This document shows positions 25,601 to 39,772 of a stretch of 40,000 nucleotides of DNA, in pieces. The stretch spans positions 70,001 to 110,000 of the forward strand of contig JACVTC010000172.1 in NCBI GenBank assembly GCA_016946835.1. Reading direction: 5' to 3'. Source of the DNA: Neocallimastix lanati (nom. inval.). Lineage: Eukaryota; Neocallimastigomycota; Neocallimastigomycetes; Neocallimastigales; Neocallimastigaceae. Numbering within the stretch: the first letter of the stretch is position 1; each line of letters starts with the position of its first letter. A program made the translations under genes and the position numbers. Under the pieces are notes generated by a model. The model ran no database searches. It had not been told where the DNA came from and was given only the letters and a program-made list of their open reading frames with translations.

Positions 25601-28600
25601 TTTTTCATCATTAAGTAGATCCGTAGAATTTCTTTTCTTTTCTTCTATTCCATTTTTTTTATTTATATTTGACGCTCTTCCTTTAGTTAGTTTTTTAGCT
25701 AGTACTATAATATCTTGAATAATAGATCTATATGCGAAATATGAAACAGTCTTTTTAGCTTTACGTGGGGCGCTATATCTATAAATTATGAAATTTTGAA
25801 TAATTTATAAAAAATATTTATTAGTCTATTATATTTTAATTATTATTAATATTATTATTATTTAAGAAAAAAATTTTTTTAAATTGTTACAAAATATTTA
25901 TTCTATTGGAGTATGCTTCGTTCATCATATGCTTAGCTAATAATGATGTACCATAACCTTCAATACCCTCAATAATAATTAATTGATTATTCATGACTTC
26001 ATTATAACTTTTGATAATGTTATGAAGTTTTTCAATTTCTTTTTGTCTACCAATTAATTCAATGTCAAGTGCTTCATGTAATTTATTCTTATCTTTAACA
26101 TCAAGCTTATTATATGGATTTCCTACAGGAGAATATAATTTTATTGGAAATTCAGAAGTTTTTGTAGCTATAGTACCTCTTTCTTCATATGTAATATTAT
26201 CTTTAGTTAATTTATTTGTTTCTTCATCACATATTATAGTACCATTTCTTGCTTTCATAATAATACCATCTAATTTATATTTATTTAAGGTTAATTATTT
26301 GAATAAAATTTTAATTATTTTAAATATAATTATTATTTATATAAAAATTGATTATTCTTACTTGTAATTCTATTAAGATTACCATACTATAATTTTGAAT
26401 TTTATATTATGTTAATGAAAATATATAATATTATTTATTAAAATTTTATTTTAATTTACTAAATAAAAAAATATATATTTATATGGAGATATACATACAA
26501 CTACATATTCGACACATTTTTCAGATCCCTAATTTATTATAATTTAATAATGATATTTTAATAATTTCATTTTAATTTATAATAATTATATTATTTAGTA
26601 ACATACCATTGTTCCAATCCAACCATCACCTGTTGATATAGCAATTCTTATGTTTTCTGTTATTCTTTTTGTGTTATTAATAATTTCAAATGCAACATCA
26701 ATACCAATTTGTGCATCATTATCATGAGAATATGGTGGAAGACCAAAGTCAATAACAATGATAATACCATTTTCATCAAAATCAATATGTCGTACTATAC
26801 CTTCTTGATTAATTAAGCTACGGTATATAGCATTAATAATTTCTTGAGCCATTGAAAAATCTGAAGGAGAAGATATTACAATATTAGAAACTTTAACTAA
26901 AAGTGTTGTTATTCTTCTCCATTCGTTAAGTTGTTCTATTTTTAAATCATGATTAATTTTATATATTACATTTTCATGAACAAAATGTTTCCATTTATCA
27001 AAGACCGATCTAGAGACTTTGGTTAAATCAATAGATGGATTACTTTCATCATTTTCAACTGTTACATCTATGCATAAATCATCTTCTGAAATATATTTAT
27101 CATAAAGTCTAACAACATTAACTTCATTATTTTCAAGAATAACAGTACCTTTAATGTGATCAACAATATTTAATTGGGTTACATGAACAAAACGCGATAG
27201 AGTTTTCATTGCATTATATGTAATAGCTAATTGACCTAATTATATGTAAAATTACATTTATTTTATTAATTAATAATGAATGTTCTAAAATATTTTTTCG
27301 ATAAATTAAATTTTATTTTTTAAGCATAAATTATTATACCTGGTTTAGCTAAATCAAAAACTTTATCTAACTTTGAAAGTGAATTACCTTTTTAAAATTT
27401 ATTTAAATATAAATAAATTATAAATAATTAAATAATTGGTATCATTATTATTTTTTTTTAAAATATATAACTTTTTTTCTTATTTTAATTAATTATATTT
27501 TATTTAATTTTAATACCAGTTATAGAATATATCCATTTATCAGGTGGACCTCCTAAGAATAAATGGTACAAAGTACCTGAACCGATAGCAAATTTTAATA
27601 AAAAAGTTTCTTCAATTGGTTTATCATAATCAGGAATTTTTATTGGATAATTATTTAATTCTCTCAGCATATCTAGAGCGCATTGACATGCTCTTAGTAT
27701 ACTATACGCTTTTACATTTTCAAAATCTTCAGGTGTATCACATTCAAGTTCTTGTTGACTATCAATTGACCATATGATAATTATTTTATCAACTATAAAA
27801 AAAATATAATAGATTATCCATTTTTTAATAATAGTTTAAAATTAATTAACTGAATATTTTTACTAATATCTTTTTTTCAATTTATTTACCTGAAAAACGA
27901 ACTAATTTTTTTAGTATATATAAAGATATATATATATATAATTAATATTATTATTAGTAACAATTGAATGTGTTTTATCTTTCATTTTTTTTTTTTTTTT
28001 TTTTTTTTTTTATTCATAGAAACTATAAATATTTTGTTCGGAAATTTTTAAAAATTAAATTTTATTATCTTTAATAATCCAGTATTATATTTTATTTCTA
28101 ATTTTTTAATTTTATTACTATTTTTCAAATATTTCTTAATGTATTTTATTATACTCATTCAGAATTAATTATGGAATATAAATTACGAGTATCTTTAGTT
28201 TCTAATTATATAAATTAATAAAATTAATTATTTACCTATATCACCATTGTATTTTTTTATTGTTTTACTTAATTCATCATAATATGAATTCAAAGTTTTA
28301 GAAAAAAGCTCCCAATTATCTTTTTCAATACTTTCTATTTCATTTTTAATATTATCATATCCTTTGAATATATTTATCAAAATATATATATATAGTATTA
28401 TTAAATTATTAATATATATAGATTGTTATTTTAATCATTATTAATTTGTTTCATATATTATTATTTTAAATAATGTATTATTAATATTATTACTATTTAA
28501 ATAAATTATTATTTAAATATAATTGATTATTATTATATCTTATTTTTATATTTTTTTTTTTTTTTTCATTAAAGGAATATTATTAAAATATTATATTTTA

Positions 28601-28824
28601 TCTTATATATATATAAATAATATCTATTTAATAATTATGTATATAAATATATATCTAATTTTAAATGAACCTGAAACTTGTATTGACATAACCACACCAT
28701 AACATTCTATAAAATTTGGTACAAGAGAATCTTCTTTAGAATAGTAAAGAAATTCACGTAAATTTACTGGTAGAAATGGTAAAATCGTATCCAGTTCTTC
28801 CTTTGGAACATATTCAGTACCCAT
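22670..28824 (-). CDS. Soluble adenylyl cyclase (ADCY10)-like protein, degenerate active sites (9 exons, 1591 aa)
   Basis: Overall architecture is that of animal sAC (~1610 aa): two class III cyclase domains, an NTPase module, then a long helical repeat tail. Exons on the minus strand are 28671-28824, 28236-28361, 27517-27792, 27340-27387, 26607-27235, 26499-26528, 26362-26386, 25891-26269 and 22670-25778 (4776 nt). C1 (about 35-210) reads YGVVMSIQVSG where sAC has a metal-binding Asp before ISG; here it is Q49. The NGDIVDKIIIIW segment is about 4 residues shorter than the usual GGD...GDALL region. C2 (about 305-460) keeps WRRITTLLVKV, FGLPPYSHDND, IAISTGDGWIGTM and EYVVYGNLNRI. The P-loop is GIEGYGTS (531-538), lacking the Walker A lysine; the Walker B region is LLLCIDQIQ (D685, Q686). 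The frame is intact over nearly 1600 codons, so it is a maintained protein, probably not a cyclase. The 25-, 30- and 48-nt exons rest on splice sites and phase. Confidence 0.88.
27985..28010. repeat. Poly-T run in sAC-like intron 2
   Basis: A T homopolymer of about 25 nt inside the 443-bp intron between exons 2 and 3 of the sAC-like gene. Confidence 0.8.
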
Positions 28825-28886
28825 TTTTATTATTATTATTACTATTCAATATTATAAAAACAATAATTAAAATATCAAACAAAAAA

Positions 28887-28930
<44 letters not shown>

Positions 28931-29159
28931 AATAAATAAATAAAATTTACACTAGTAATAAAAAGTTTACTAATTTATATATTTATATTATAATTTATAT
29001 TATTATTATTAATAAAATATTTAAATAAATTGTATAAATCTATAATAATTCTATTTAAAACTATAAAAATGACTAATATATTTATATGATTAACAATATT
29101 AAAAATAATTATTAAAAAAAAAGGAAAAGATATAGAATAAAATGAAATAAATAATTAAA

Positions 29160-29239
29160 TAAATAAAATAAAATAAAATAAAATAAAATAAAAAAAAATT
29201 AAAATAAAAAATAAAATAAAGATAAAGGTAAAGATAAAG

Positions 29240-29295
<56 letters not shown>

Positions 29296-29428
29296 TAAAA
29301 GGAAAAGAAATAAAAAAAAAAAAAAAAAAAAAAAAAGGAAAATGCTAAATAACAAAAAGGCCTATATTAATAATCTTCCAAATTATAATATATGTTTTTT
29401 GTCTTCTTTTTTTTTTTTTTTATTTTTT

Positions 29429-29461
<33 letters not shown>

Positions 29462-29515
29462 TTTTTATCTTTTCCTTTTTTTTTTTTTTCTTATTTTTTT
29501 TTTTATATTTTAATA
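29160..29515. repeat. A-rich/T-rich inverted pair
   Basis: A ~180-nt almost purely A/G-purine block (29160-29343) is followed, after a ~50-nt normal spacer, by a ~120-nt T-rich block (29394-29515). The arms share inverted motifs, for example GATAAAAGGAAAAGAAATAA near 29293 against TTTTTATCTTTTCC near 29463, so they could pair. Confidence 0.7.
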
Positions 29516-32500
29516 ATAATACTGATAAACAAATTATGTATTTATGTTTTTCCTTTTTTTTTTTAATATTTTAATATTTCTTTTCCCTTATTTCCTCTAG
29601 TTCTTCGGTTTATCAACTATCAATTCTCTATATATCTTTTTTTTGCAAATAATATAAATATATTTGTATACATAGATAATAAATTTAATTTTTATTGAAT
29701 ATATCTCTATTTTATCCCCTAATATTTTTTCTTTTTCCCCTTTTTACTTCTTTTCTTTTTTCTTCTCTTTCTTTAAAAATATTGGTTTTATTTTTTATTT
29801 TCAAATTAATGAATTTTTGAATTCTGCAAATATTAAATAATTATATTCTATTATTTCACTTCATTTGCTATGAATATATATTTATTGAAATAAATTGTTT
29901 TTAATATTAATAATATGGAATATTAATGCATATTAATCTATATTTAAATATAAAAATAATTAATGATATGTTAAAAATATTATACTTTAATTGTATTAAT
30001 AATATATTATTTGATTTTTACTTCTTTTTTTTTTTTTTTTTTTTTTTTTTTTATTTTGTTCTGATTAAATATAATAGAGAAAATAAAAAAGAAAACAGAA
30101 GATTTTAAGGAATATATGTTATAAATGTATGAAATATTATATTATTTGAACTAATTTTTATAAATAATTTTTTTTTTTAATATTTGTTATTTATAAAGTT
30201 TCTTTTTTTCAAATTTTATTATGAAATATCAAAATTTTTGTTTCTATATATTCCAAAATGTCATACTGTAATATTAATATAAATATTAATTCTTTATATT
30301 ATAAATAAATATTGAAATTGATTATTTTTTAAAACTAATAATTTGATAATACTATTTTTCTTCATATAATTTGTATAAGAATATATATCTGATATTAATG
30401 ATATGTTTTACTGGGATAACATATATTAAATATATATATTCGGTTTTTCCCTACTCTTTTACTATATATTTTTTTATATTAATTTAATTTTTTTTTAAAA
30501 AAAAAAGAAAAAGAAGAAGAAATAGTAATAATTATAATAGTAAAATTATAATGGTAAGATTAATAATAAACTAATTTGATAATGGTTATAATATTAAATA
30601 TTAAATTTTTTTTTGTTATAAATATAAAATAATATAATTTTAATTTATAATAATAATGAAAAAAAAAAAAAAACTTTATTTGTTTATGGAAATTTTTATA
30701 ATACAAATAATAATAAAAAATTATAAAAAAGATATATAAAAGATATGAAGAAAATATTTTAATACAAAGTTAGTAATAATAATTCATATATTTTAAAATT
30801 ATAAATTATTAAAATAAACTAAAATTTATTAAATATAGAAAATACATTTCTCATGTTATTGATTTATCAAAAAAGATTAATTATAAACACTAATTATATA
30901 AATGTAATACAATTATATTTTCTATTATTTTAAATATAATAAATATTAAAATTTAGGATTTTTTTATTTTTCTTATTGTAATAATGGAAATAGTAAAACT
31001 ATTAATATAATACTGAATAAATATAGAATTAAAAATACTATTAATCATTAAATATTAATTATATATAATTAAATTATATTTTTTTTAAAAAAATAAAATA
31101 AAATAATTATTAAATAATGTTTATATATTTCTAATATACATATAAGGAAACTCTATCTATTTTAAAAATGTAACTTTTTATTAAGAAAGATTTTATTCTA
31201 AATAAATATAAAAAGTTAAAATTTTTTATTTTTTGTTTTTTTTTAATTATAAATATATTTTATAAATTTCATTTTACTATGTGGAATTTAATATAAATGT
31301 AAATACATTAAATGCAATCATACTAAAAATAGTTAACTTTTTAAAAATAATTATATAATAAAAAATTATTTTATTACATTATAAAATTATAATAATAATA
31401 AATATCAATAAATATAAATAATTTACAGTACTAATAACTCATTTAAAAAAAAATTGAAAGGTAAAAATAATTATATTATTAATAATAATAATAATAAAAA
31501 TTAATAGTTTAATAATTCATTAATAATAATTATTATTAATAATCAATTGAAAAAATATATATAAAGTTAATAATAAATATAATAAATAATAATATTTAAT
31601 TTAACTATTATTATAATGATTTAATCATTTTTAAAAAAAAAAATTTTTTTAAATATATAGTGTAATTAAAATGATATATTTTATTTATTGATGATATTAT
31701 CATATACTATTAATTAATACTATAATATTTATTATCATTACTTATTAAATGTGTATTATCAATTTTTTCAAATCATATAATTGTATTATTATTTATTACC
31801 CTTTACTATTTTTTTATAATTATTTTTACTCATTTTCAATAATATTAAATAATTAATTAGGTTAATCTATTTTTTATTAATTAGTTTAATTTTAAATAAG
31901 AACTTCATAATAAAAATAAAATAAAAAAATTTAACGATATAGAGATTATTAAGATTTATGTAAAAATTTCAATCATAATGGATTAACATAAAATGTATTT
32001 TTTTTTTTAAATAACAAAAAATCACTTTATTTTATTAATCCTATTCCAACCATAAATAATTTTTTTGAAAGGACTAGTTAAAAAGAATATTGAATAAACT
32101 TTATTAGTTATCAATAATAATAATTATAATTATTATTATAATTTCTATAAATTATTAATTATTGTTGTTATGAAAGATATTTAAATCATAAAAGAATATA
32201 AGAATAAAAAATAAAAAATACAGTAAGCAATAAAAATAGAGATGATAAAAAAAAAAAAAAAAAGGAGGGAAACGGATTTAAATTTTTATAAAAACATTAC
32301 TTATTATTTATTAATAAAAAAAAAAAAAAAAAAAAATAGACAGGTTGATAATTAATATGAAATATAATATTAAATACTCAAATAATAAATACAAAGAAAA
32401 TAATAATATTTAATAAATAATTTATTTTATAAAATAGCTAATATATGAAAAATCGAGGATATTTAAATTGAAAAATAAATAAGTTAATTTATCATTTGAT

Positions 32501-33030
32501 GATGTATATATAATAGTAATTTTGGAAAACAAGCAAATGAATTAAGGTTAATTCCTAAAAAGTAAAATATTGTATATTATTTATCATTATATATATTTTT
32601 TATTACGACACAATAATATAATTGATGATGATAAAAAGAAAAATGAAAAGAAGTATATAAATTATTAAAACTAAAATTGAAAAACTCCCATTAATTCAAA
32701 GAAATAATATTCTGGATTAAAAAAGAAAAAATTATACAAAACTATAAAAAAAATTAAATGAAAAAAAATTGCAAAAATCAAGTTAATACGGAATAGGGTG
32801 TAAATAAACGTGGTCCCAAGTGCTTTTTTTTATAAAGAAATATTATTAAGCATAAACTTTATACATTTTGTGAAATTTTATTTATATTAATTGCTAATTA
32901 AATTAATAGAATTTTTTAATTAATATTATTATATAATACTAATACTAAAAGGAAAATGAAACTTAAAATTTTTTAATTATCAGATTTCAATGTTTATATT
33001 ATTATGAATAAATTTATTAATTGAATCCTA

Positions 33031-33203
33031 TTATAATAGAAAATAAAATAAACCTTTTTTTTATTTTTTATTAATTTTAATAGAAAATAAATTATTATAA
33101 TAGAAAATAAATTATTATAATAGAAAATAAATTATTATAATAGAAAATAAATTATTATAATAGAAAATAAAATAAACATTTTTTTATTTTTTATTAATTT
33201 TTA
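33031..33203. repeat. 20-bp tandem array upstream of TOGARAM gene
   Basis: About 4.5 units of TAGAAAATAAATTATTATAA at 33081-33170. A longer flank beginning AAAATAAAATAAAC and ending TTTTATTTTTTATTAATTTT occurs on both sides (33049-33080 and about 33169-33203), so the array lies inside a larger duplication. It ends about 290 bp before the start codon. Confidence 0.85.
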
Positions 33204-33494
33204 TATTTATAATTATTAAAGTTTAAAAATATATAATTGTTATTTTTTTATTTTTTTTTTTATTAAAAATTAATTAAAAAACATTTTTTTTTTTAATTTC
33301 AAAAAAATCAAATATATTTAATAATTATTTAAAAAAATTAATATTTTAAAAAAACAGAAGACCTTTAAAATATTTTTTAAAATAAAAAATTGGTTATGAA
33401 ATTAAGTAATATTTTAAATTAAAAGAACTTATTTTATAATAATTAATATCTTAAAAATAAGTTGTAGTTTTTAAAAATCCTTTATTTATAAACA

Positions 33495-34796
33495 ATGGAT
33501 GAGTTAAATTTAATAAATGAATTAAAAAGTGATGATGTCTTAGAACAAATAAATGCCATAAAAATACTAAAAAACATATTTATTTCACAGAAACAGGATG
33601 AAAAAAAAGATAATCTTTTTAAAGATATAAAAAATATTATAGTTACTTTATTACATTATACAAAAAATGGGAATATTAATAATAATATTTTAATCCTTGA
33701 CTTATTAGTTGATGCTATACCTGTTATTTTTAAAAAATATAATAATATTGCATTGGATTTGACAATAAATAAAATTATGCCTTCGTTAATTGAACTTTGG
33801 AAAATAACTAATAATACTATTCATGAAAAACTACAAAACTGCATAGTTTTGTGTAAAGATAATATAAGCAATTGTAAACTTTTTTATTCCCAATTATTAA
33901 AATATGGTGCTATAAATGAAAATTGGAAAATTAGATATAAATGTATAGAATATCTAACTGTTTTAATAAATAATGATAATATAAATAATAATGAAAACTT
34001 TCCATTACAACCTATTATACGTGTTTTAATAAATCGTTTAAATGATATTTCAGAAATTGTGGTTAATTCATCAGAATTTACATTAAATAAAATTGTAAAT
34101 TTAATTGGAGAAGAAGAATTCTTAAATATTATCCATTTATTACCAACAAATCAAATTCAATTATTTAAAAAACATGAATATCATTGCTTAAAAAAAGAAA
34201 GAAATCAAGCACTAAGTGCGCCATCTGATAGTAAAAATATATCAAAAACTATACCTTTATTACATTTAAGGAAGAAGGATTTAGAGTTAACTGATAATAA
34301 TAGTATAAAATTACTTTCTGATGAAAATGATATTGATGAAGAAGTACAAAATGATGAGAGTAGTGAAAATAATAAAAGTGAAAATTTGATTAAAAAAAAT
34401 AATATTGATGATATTCCATTGAATAATTACTATAATTCAAATGATAATCCAGAATATGATAATATTGAGGAAAAAGAAATTATTAGTGAAATATCTGAAA
34501 ATAATATTAATGAAACAATTGAAAATAACAAAATTAAGAATAATGTAATAAATTTATTAAATAATAAATCAAAAGAATATTATAACAATTTATCAAATAT
34601 TCCAAATGATTATAATAAAAAAGAAGACATTGATATTATTAAGAAAGTAAATGACAAAGAGCTTTTAAATGTATTATTAGATAAGCAATCTATAAATTTT
34701 AATGATGGTAACAATAACAAAAATTATGTTGATTATGAAAAGAATAATAATGATGATGTCAATGATTACGGTAATAACAATGAAAATAATAAAAAT

Positions 34797-34842
<46 letters not shown>

Positions 34843-36671
34843 GTGAATATATGGAATTCAATAATAAAGAAATTAAAAAGAAAGATGATGAAAATATCAA
34901 TAAAAATATGGATAATATATCTGTAAAAAGTAATAAAAATATTAATAATTATAATGAAGAAAATAATAATAGTAATTCTTTAAGTAATGATAATATGAAT
35001 AAAATTAATAGCAATAATAATATAAACGAGGTATTAAATGATGATAAAAATAATATATTTAGAAATGATGAAACCAATAATATTGAATTAATATGTAAGT
35101 ATATTAAAAATTTAAAATAACGAATAAAATAAAAATATATATAATATATTTATAAATATTAATTTTATCATTTTCAATTTCATTAAATAAAGCTGAAGTT
35201 AGAAATATAGATATATGTAATAATTTTGAAAGTGTAGATACATTATTTAATGCTGATAAAAATCAATTATATGACTATGAAAATGTATCTAATGATAATT
35301 TGAATAAGCTGTCATTAAATAACGATGGTATTATTAAAGTAAATAATGAAATAAATGATATAAATATTGAAGATAATAATAAAAATACAAATGACAAACA
35401 TGATATTTGTAATGATAATAATAATAATAACTTTGATAATGAAAAATTAAAAAACAAAAACGTGTTAAATAATATATTGCCTGGTGAAATAATAGATAAT
35501 TTAAATCAAAAAAACAATTGGAAAATACGAACACAAGCAATAGATAATTTACAAGAATATATTTCTAATATAAAAGATCCATCAATCTTAATTAATAATT
35601 TACAATTTTATTTTGATTTTTCAATTAATTTATTAAATGATATCAATTTTAAAGTAGCATTAACTTCTTTATCAATTATTAAACAATTAATTTATAAATC
35701 AGGCTTATACATTTTAAAATATATAGATATTATTGTTCCAATATTAATTCAAAAATTAAATGATAAAAAAAAAATAATTCAACAAAATATTATTGAAATA
35801 TTTTTATTAATATCACATATCATATCTCCTAAAGACGTAATAAAATCTGTATTAAATAGTTTTAATTCAGATAATGTAATAATATATTACCAAATGGTTA
35901 AGTTAATTTTTCATATATTAAATGAGAATCCAAATAGTAATTACGATTTTAATGAATTAGTTACATATTTAATTCCTTTATTAGAGAGTAATAATGAAAA
36001 ATTAGTTAATATAACTTATGAAACATTAAATATAATTGCAAATATTTCATCATTATATTCTCAAAAAATTTTAAATATTATTAAGAATAATAAAAACAAT
36101 TGTGATTTAATAAGTGCTTATAATAAGCCTAATATAAATGATAATATAAGTTCTATTACTAGTATTAGCATTAATAATGAAATAATTAAATCCAGCAATA
36201 GTAATAATATAAATATTGATAATATTAATAATAACAATAATAATAGTAATAATTCAATTTATACAAATAAAAATTATAACAAACTTCCACTAATAAATTT
36301 ATCAAATAGCCCATTAACGAATAATCCAATAATAAATTCATATTCGAATCAATTAAATATGAAGACATACGATAAAGGAACAAATTGTTCATTAAGGTGA
36401 GTTGTATTAATATATTAATTTATAAAAATTTATTAAATTGTTAGTCTTCTTTATTAAGTTATATACTGTATTAAAAATGTAAATATAAAAATTTTATTCG
36501 AAAACTTGAAATCTAGTAATGATCTTGATATATCATCAAAGGTATCTTTTATAGCACAAAACTCTAATAAAACAATTATAAAGAAACTTCCATGGGAAAA
36601 TAAAATGTATAATAATTTTAATAAAAGTTCTTCCAGTAAAAGTAATAATAGAAATGATGATGGCAATAGTC

Positions 36672-36755
<84 letters not shown>

Positions 36756-39700
36756 GTATTCATTATAATAATAAATATATTAATAGTACCAAAAGTATTT
36801 TAAATGAAAATATTAATAATTACGATAATTATTATACAAGTAATATAAATAATCCTTTTGAAAAATTAAATATTTATACTAATTCTAATGATATTAATAA
36901 TAATAATAATAATAATATTGAAGGTAACAAAATTAATTCAATTATTAATAATGGACAAGAAAATTTACTTTATAATATTAATACTACAAATGAGCAATAT
37001 AATGATATATTAAATAATGAAAATAAAGGTAAATTAAAAGTCCATTAATTATTATATATAAATTATAATATAATTTAGAAGTTTTTTATATAGTATTTAT
37101 TAATTTCCTTATATATATATTATGTTATATTGTCATTAATATAATATTTAAAAAATAGAAAATATTAATAACTGGAAAAAGAATAGTTCTTTGCAATTAT
37201 CATCAGTATTTCCAAAAATAGTTAATAAGACCAATAATAATAATAATAATAACAATAATCATGAAAATAACAATAATTTAGGAAGCGATCAATCATTTAA
37301 TAATGCGTATTATCTAGATACAAATAATAATAAAAATGCTATCACTACAAGTAATAATAAAGAAATTTTGGATCCATATTATAATAATAATAGTAGTAAA
37401 AATAATATGATTTACAATATAAATGAAAAAATATGTGAAAGCAATAATACTAATACTAATAATAAAAATAATAATACTGAAAGTAACACAGATAGTTTAT
37501 CGATTAAAAATTCTGAAATTTTAAAAAGTAATTATAGGTCTATATCAAGGAATGATAGTGTTTATTCAAGTAGTTCAAATACCAATGATGATTATAAAAG
37601 AAATAATAATAAAATATATGAAAATACTATATCAAATAAAGATTTATTTATTTACTACTACGAAATTTTAAAAAATGAAGAAAGTCATTGGGAAGATAAA
37701 AGTGATGCTATAGAACAAATGTCAATTATGTTAAATGATGATAAAAAAATATTTTTAGCAAACTTAAATGAATTATGTATAATATTAATTGAATGTATTT
37801 CTAGTCTAAGAACGTCATTTTCTAAAGCATCTGTAATTTTTTGTGAGAAACTGTTTACAAATTTAGGTACTTCAATGGATTCTAAAGTTGATATAATTGG
37901 AGGTGCATTAATAAAAAAAATAGGAGAAGGAAATAATTTTATTACAGAAATTATAGAAAAAGCATTAAATGCAATGTGCACTTATTGTTCATGGAATAGA
38001 ACTCTCTTTACTTTAATTAATAGTTCAAGTCAAAAATCATCAAATATTCGTCTTTCAATAGCTAATCATATTGATAATATTATAAGTGATCTTAGTGATC
38101 AAGATAAGCAGTTAGTAATCTTAAAGCAAACCGACATTACTGAGCGACTTTTAATAACTCTTATAAGTTTATCTTCAGATAAAATCTCATTAACAAGGAA
38201 AAAGGCCAAACATAGTATATATATATTATTCAAACCAATTATTGATAATGTCTTTATTAATAAAAACAAAAATATTTCAAGTTTCTCTAATCCTGAAGAA
38301 GTTTTAGAAAAAGAAATTGATAAAGTTTTAAAGAAAAATTTAAGTGTTGAAAATAAAAAAAAGCTTAAAAACATAATAATTGAATTCCAAAGCAAATCAT
38401 TAAATTCTTTTTCAGTTCAAAAGCATAAATTAAACACAACATCATCAGAATCAAATTCTCCACTTAATGAATTAGAAAATAATGAATCATTGGCAGGGAA
38501 AAAGCAGGTAATTTCTTTATACATTAAGATATATATATTAAAATCATTTGACGTAATTTTTTTATATATAGTATAATTATGATAACAATAATATTCATAT
38601 TTTTATATTGATATATATAATTAAATAGAAAAAGAAACTTAAAGGTAAAATATATATATTTACATTATATAAGTAAAAGTATAAAAATAACTAACTTATT
38701 AAAAATGAAAATTTAGCTAATAAATCAAAAAAGAAAAATGAAACCATGAAAGAAAATGATCTATTAGATAAATTAAAAATTATATATGATAATATTGATT
38801 CCAAAGGTATTATAATATAATATAATATAATATAATATAATATAATATAATATAATATAATATAATATAATATAATATAATATAATATAATACAATGTAA
38901 TATAATATTTATTTATTATTTGCATCAATAAGATTGGAGAAAAAGAAATACCTCAATTGATGAATTAACAGAAATTGTCATTCAAAATCCTAAATACTTT
39001 AAATGCCAAAAATTATTATTCCCGTTATTTGATAAAATTTCAGAAAGAGGAAAAGATACTAACACTAAAATTGCTATTCATGTAACAAAATCATTAATAA
39101 AAATTATCGAAGTTCTGAAAGTTTGTTATATTTATACTACTTTTTCATTTATAAATTAAATATTTATATTATTTTAATTAATTAAATAATATTGCTTTAT
39201 TTTAATATAAAAATTTGAACAGTCAAATGTCGACCAAGTTTTAATGAACTTTGTATCAATTTATTTAAATAATTTGTCAAGTTCCAATAAATTATTGCAA
39301 GTTGAAACCTTAAAGTTAGTAAATATATTAATTGATCCACAATATGAAATTGACCAAACAAGATTACTTAAAATATTTTCTTATGGAATTCTTCATATAC
39401 CCAATATAAAGATTAAAGAATTATTATTAGATAAATTGATTGGTATATATATATATTTTATTATATTGGTTTTAATATTATTATAATATTAATGCCGTAT
39501 TATTATTTTATTATAATTATTTCATTTTAATCATATATATGCTTATAGTAATATCTTCTAATTTATATCAAACCAAACCTTCTTCCATTTGTAAACATTT
39601 AATACCTACTATAATTGAATTATTAAAAATTAAGAAAAATGGGTTAAAGCATAGTGTTACTAAATTATTAAGACATTTATCAGATATATATGGAAAAGAA

Positions 39701-39772
39701 GAATTCTCTAATATAATATCTTCTCAATATATTGATAATTATAACGAAATTTGTACTTTAATTGAAAGCTAA
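33495..39772 (+). CDS. TOGARAM: TOGARAM/crescerin-like four-TOG-domain protein (9 exons, 1800 aa)
   Basis: Tubulin-binding TOG-array protein; crescerin/TOGARAM family members act on axonemal microtubules in cilia. Exons are 33495-35094, 35193-36396, 36517-37028, 37159-38507, 38629-38644, 38717-38806, 38933-39120, 39223-39442 and 39549-39772 (5403 nt). Helical HEAT-type blocks lie at about residues 1-235 (TOG1, with NENWKIRYKCIEYLTVLI), 620-840 (TOG2, starting LPGEIIDNLNQKNNWKIRTQ), 1263-1500 (TOG3, with SHWEDKSDAIEQMSIML) and 1591-1800 (TOG4, DWRKRNTSIDELTEIV). The W-K/R-x-R start of each block is the TOG loop signature. The two-plus-two arrangement with long linkers and ~1700-1800 aa matches TOGARAM rather than XMAP215 or CLASP. 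Linkers are Asn-rich, including N runs at about 34798-34842 and 36674-36754. Exon 5 is only 16 nt (KKKLK). CLASP/Stu1 is the main alternative. Confidence 0.8.
36674..36754. repeat. (AAT)n coding for a poly-asparagine tract
   Basis: About 27 AAT codons in frame inside exon 3 of the TOGARAM-like gene, in the linker between TOG2 and TOG3. A shorter tract lies at 34798-34842 in exon 1. Confidence 0.9.
38810..38893. repeat. (TATAA)n pentanucleotide array in an intron
   Basis: About 16 units of a 5-bp repeat fill most of the intron between exons 6 and 7 of the TOGARAM-like gene, ending with two degenerate units (TACAATGTAATATAAT). Confidence 0.9.

Larger units (their letters stand above)
28825..33494. 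other. 4.7-kb divergent AT desert between sAC-like and TOGARAM genes
   Basis: Both flanking genes start outward from this spacer, so it holds two promoters. I see no gene. It contains (AAT)n near 28890-28925, an A-rich/T-rich inverted pair (29160-29515), a poly-T run near 30026-30052, poly-A runs near 32250 and 32305-32326, and a 20-bp tandem array at 33031-33203. A short GC-richer patch lies near 32800-32820 (GAATAGGGTG...GTGGTCCCAAGTGC); no frame or motif explains it. Confidence 0.6.
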
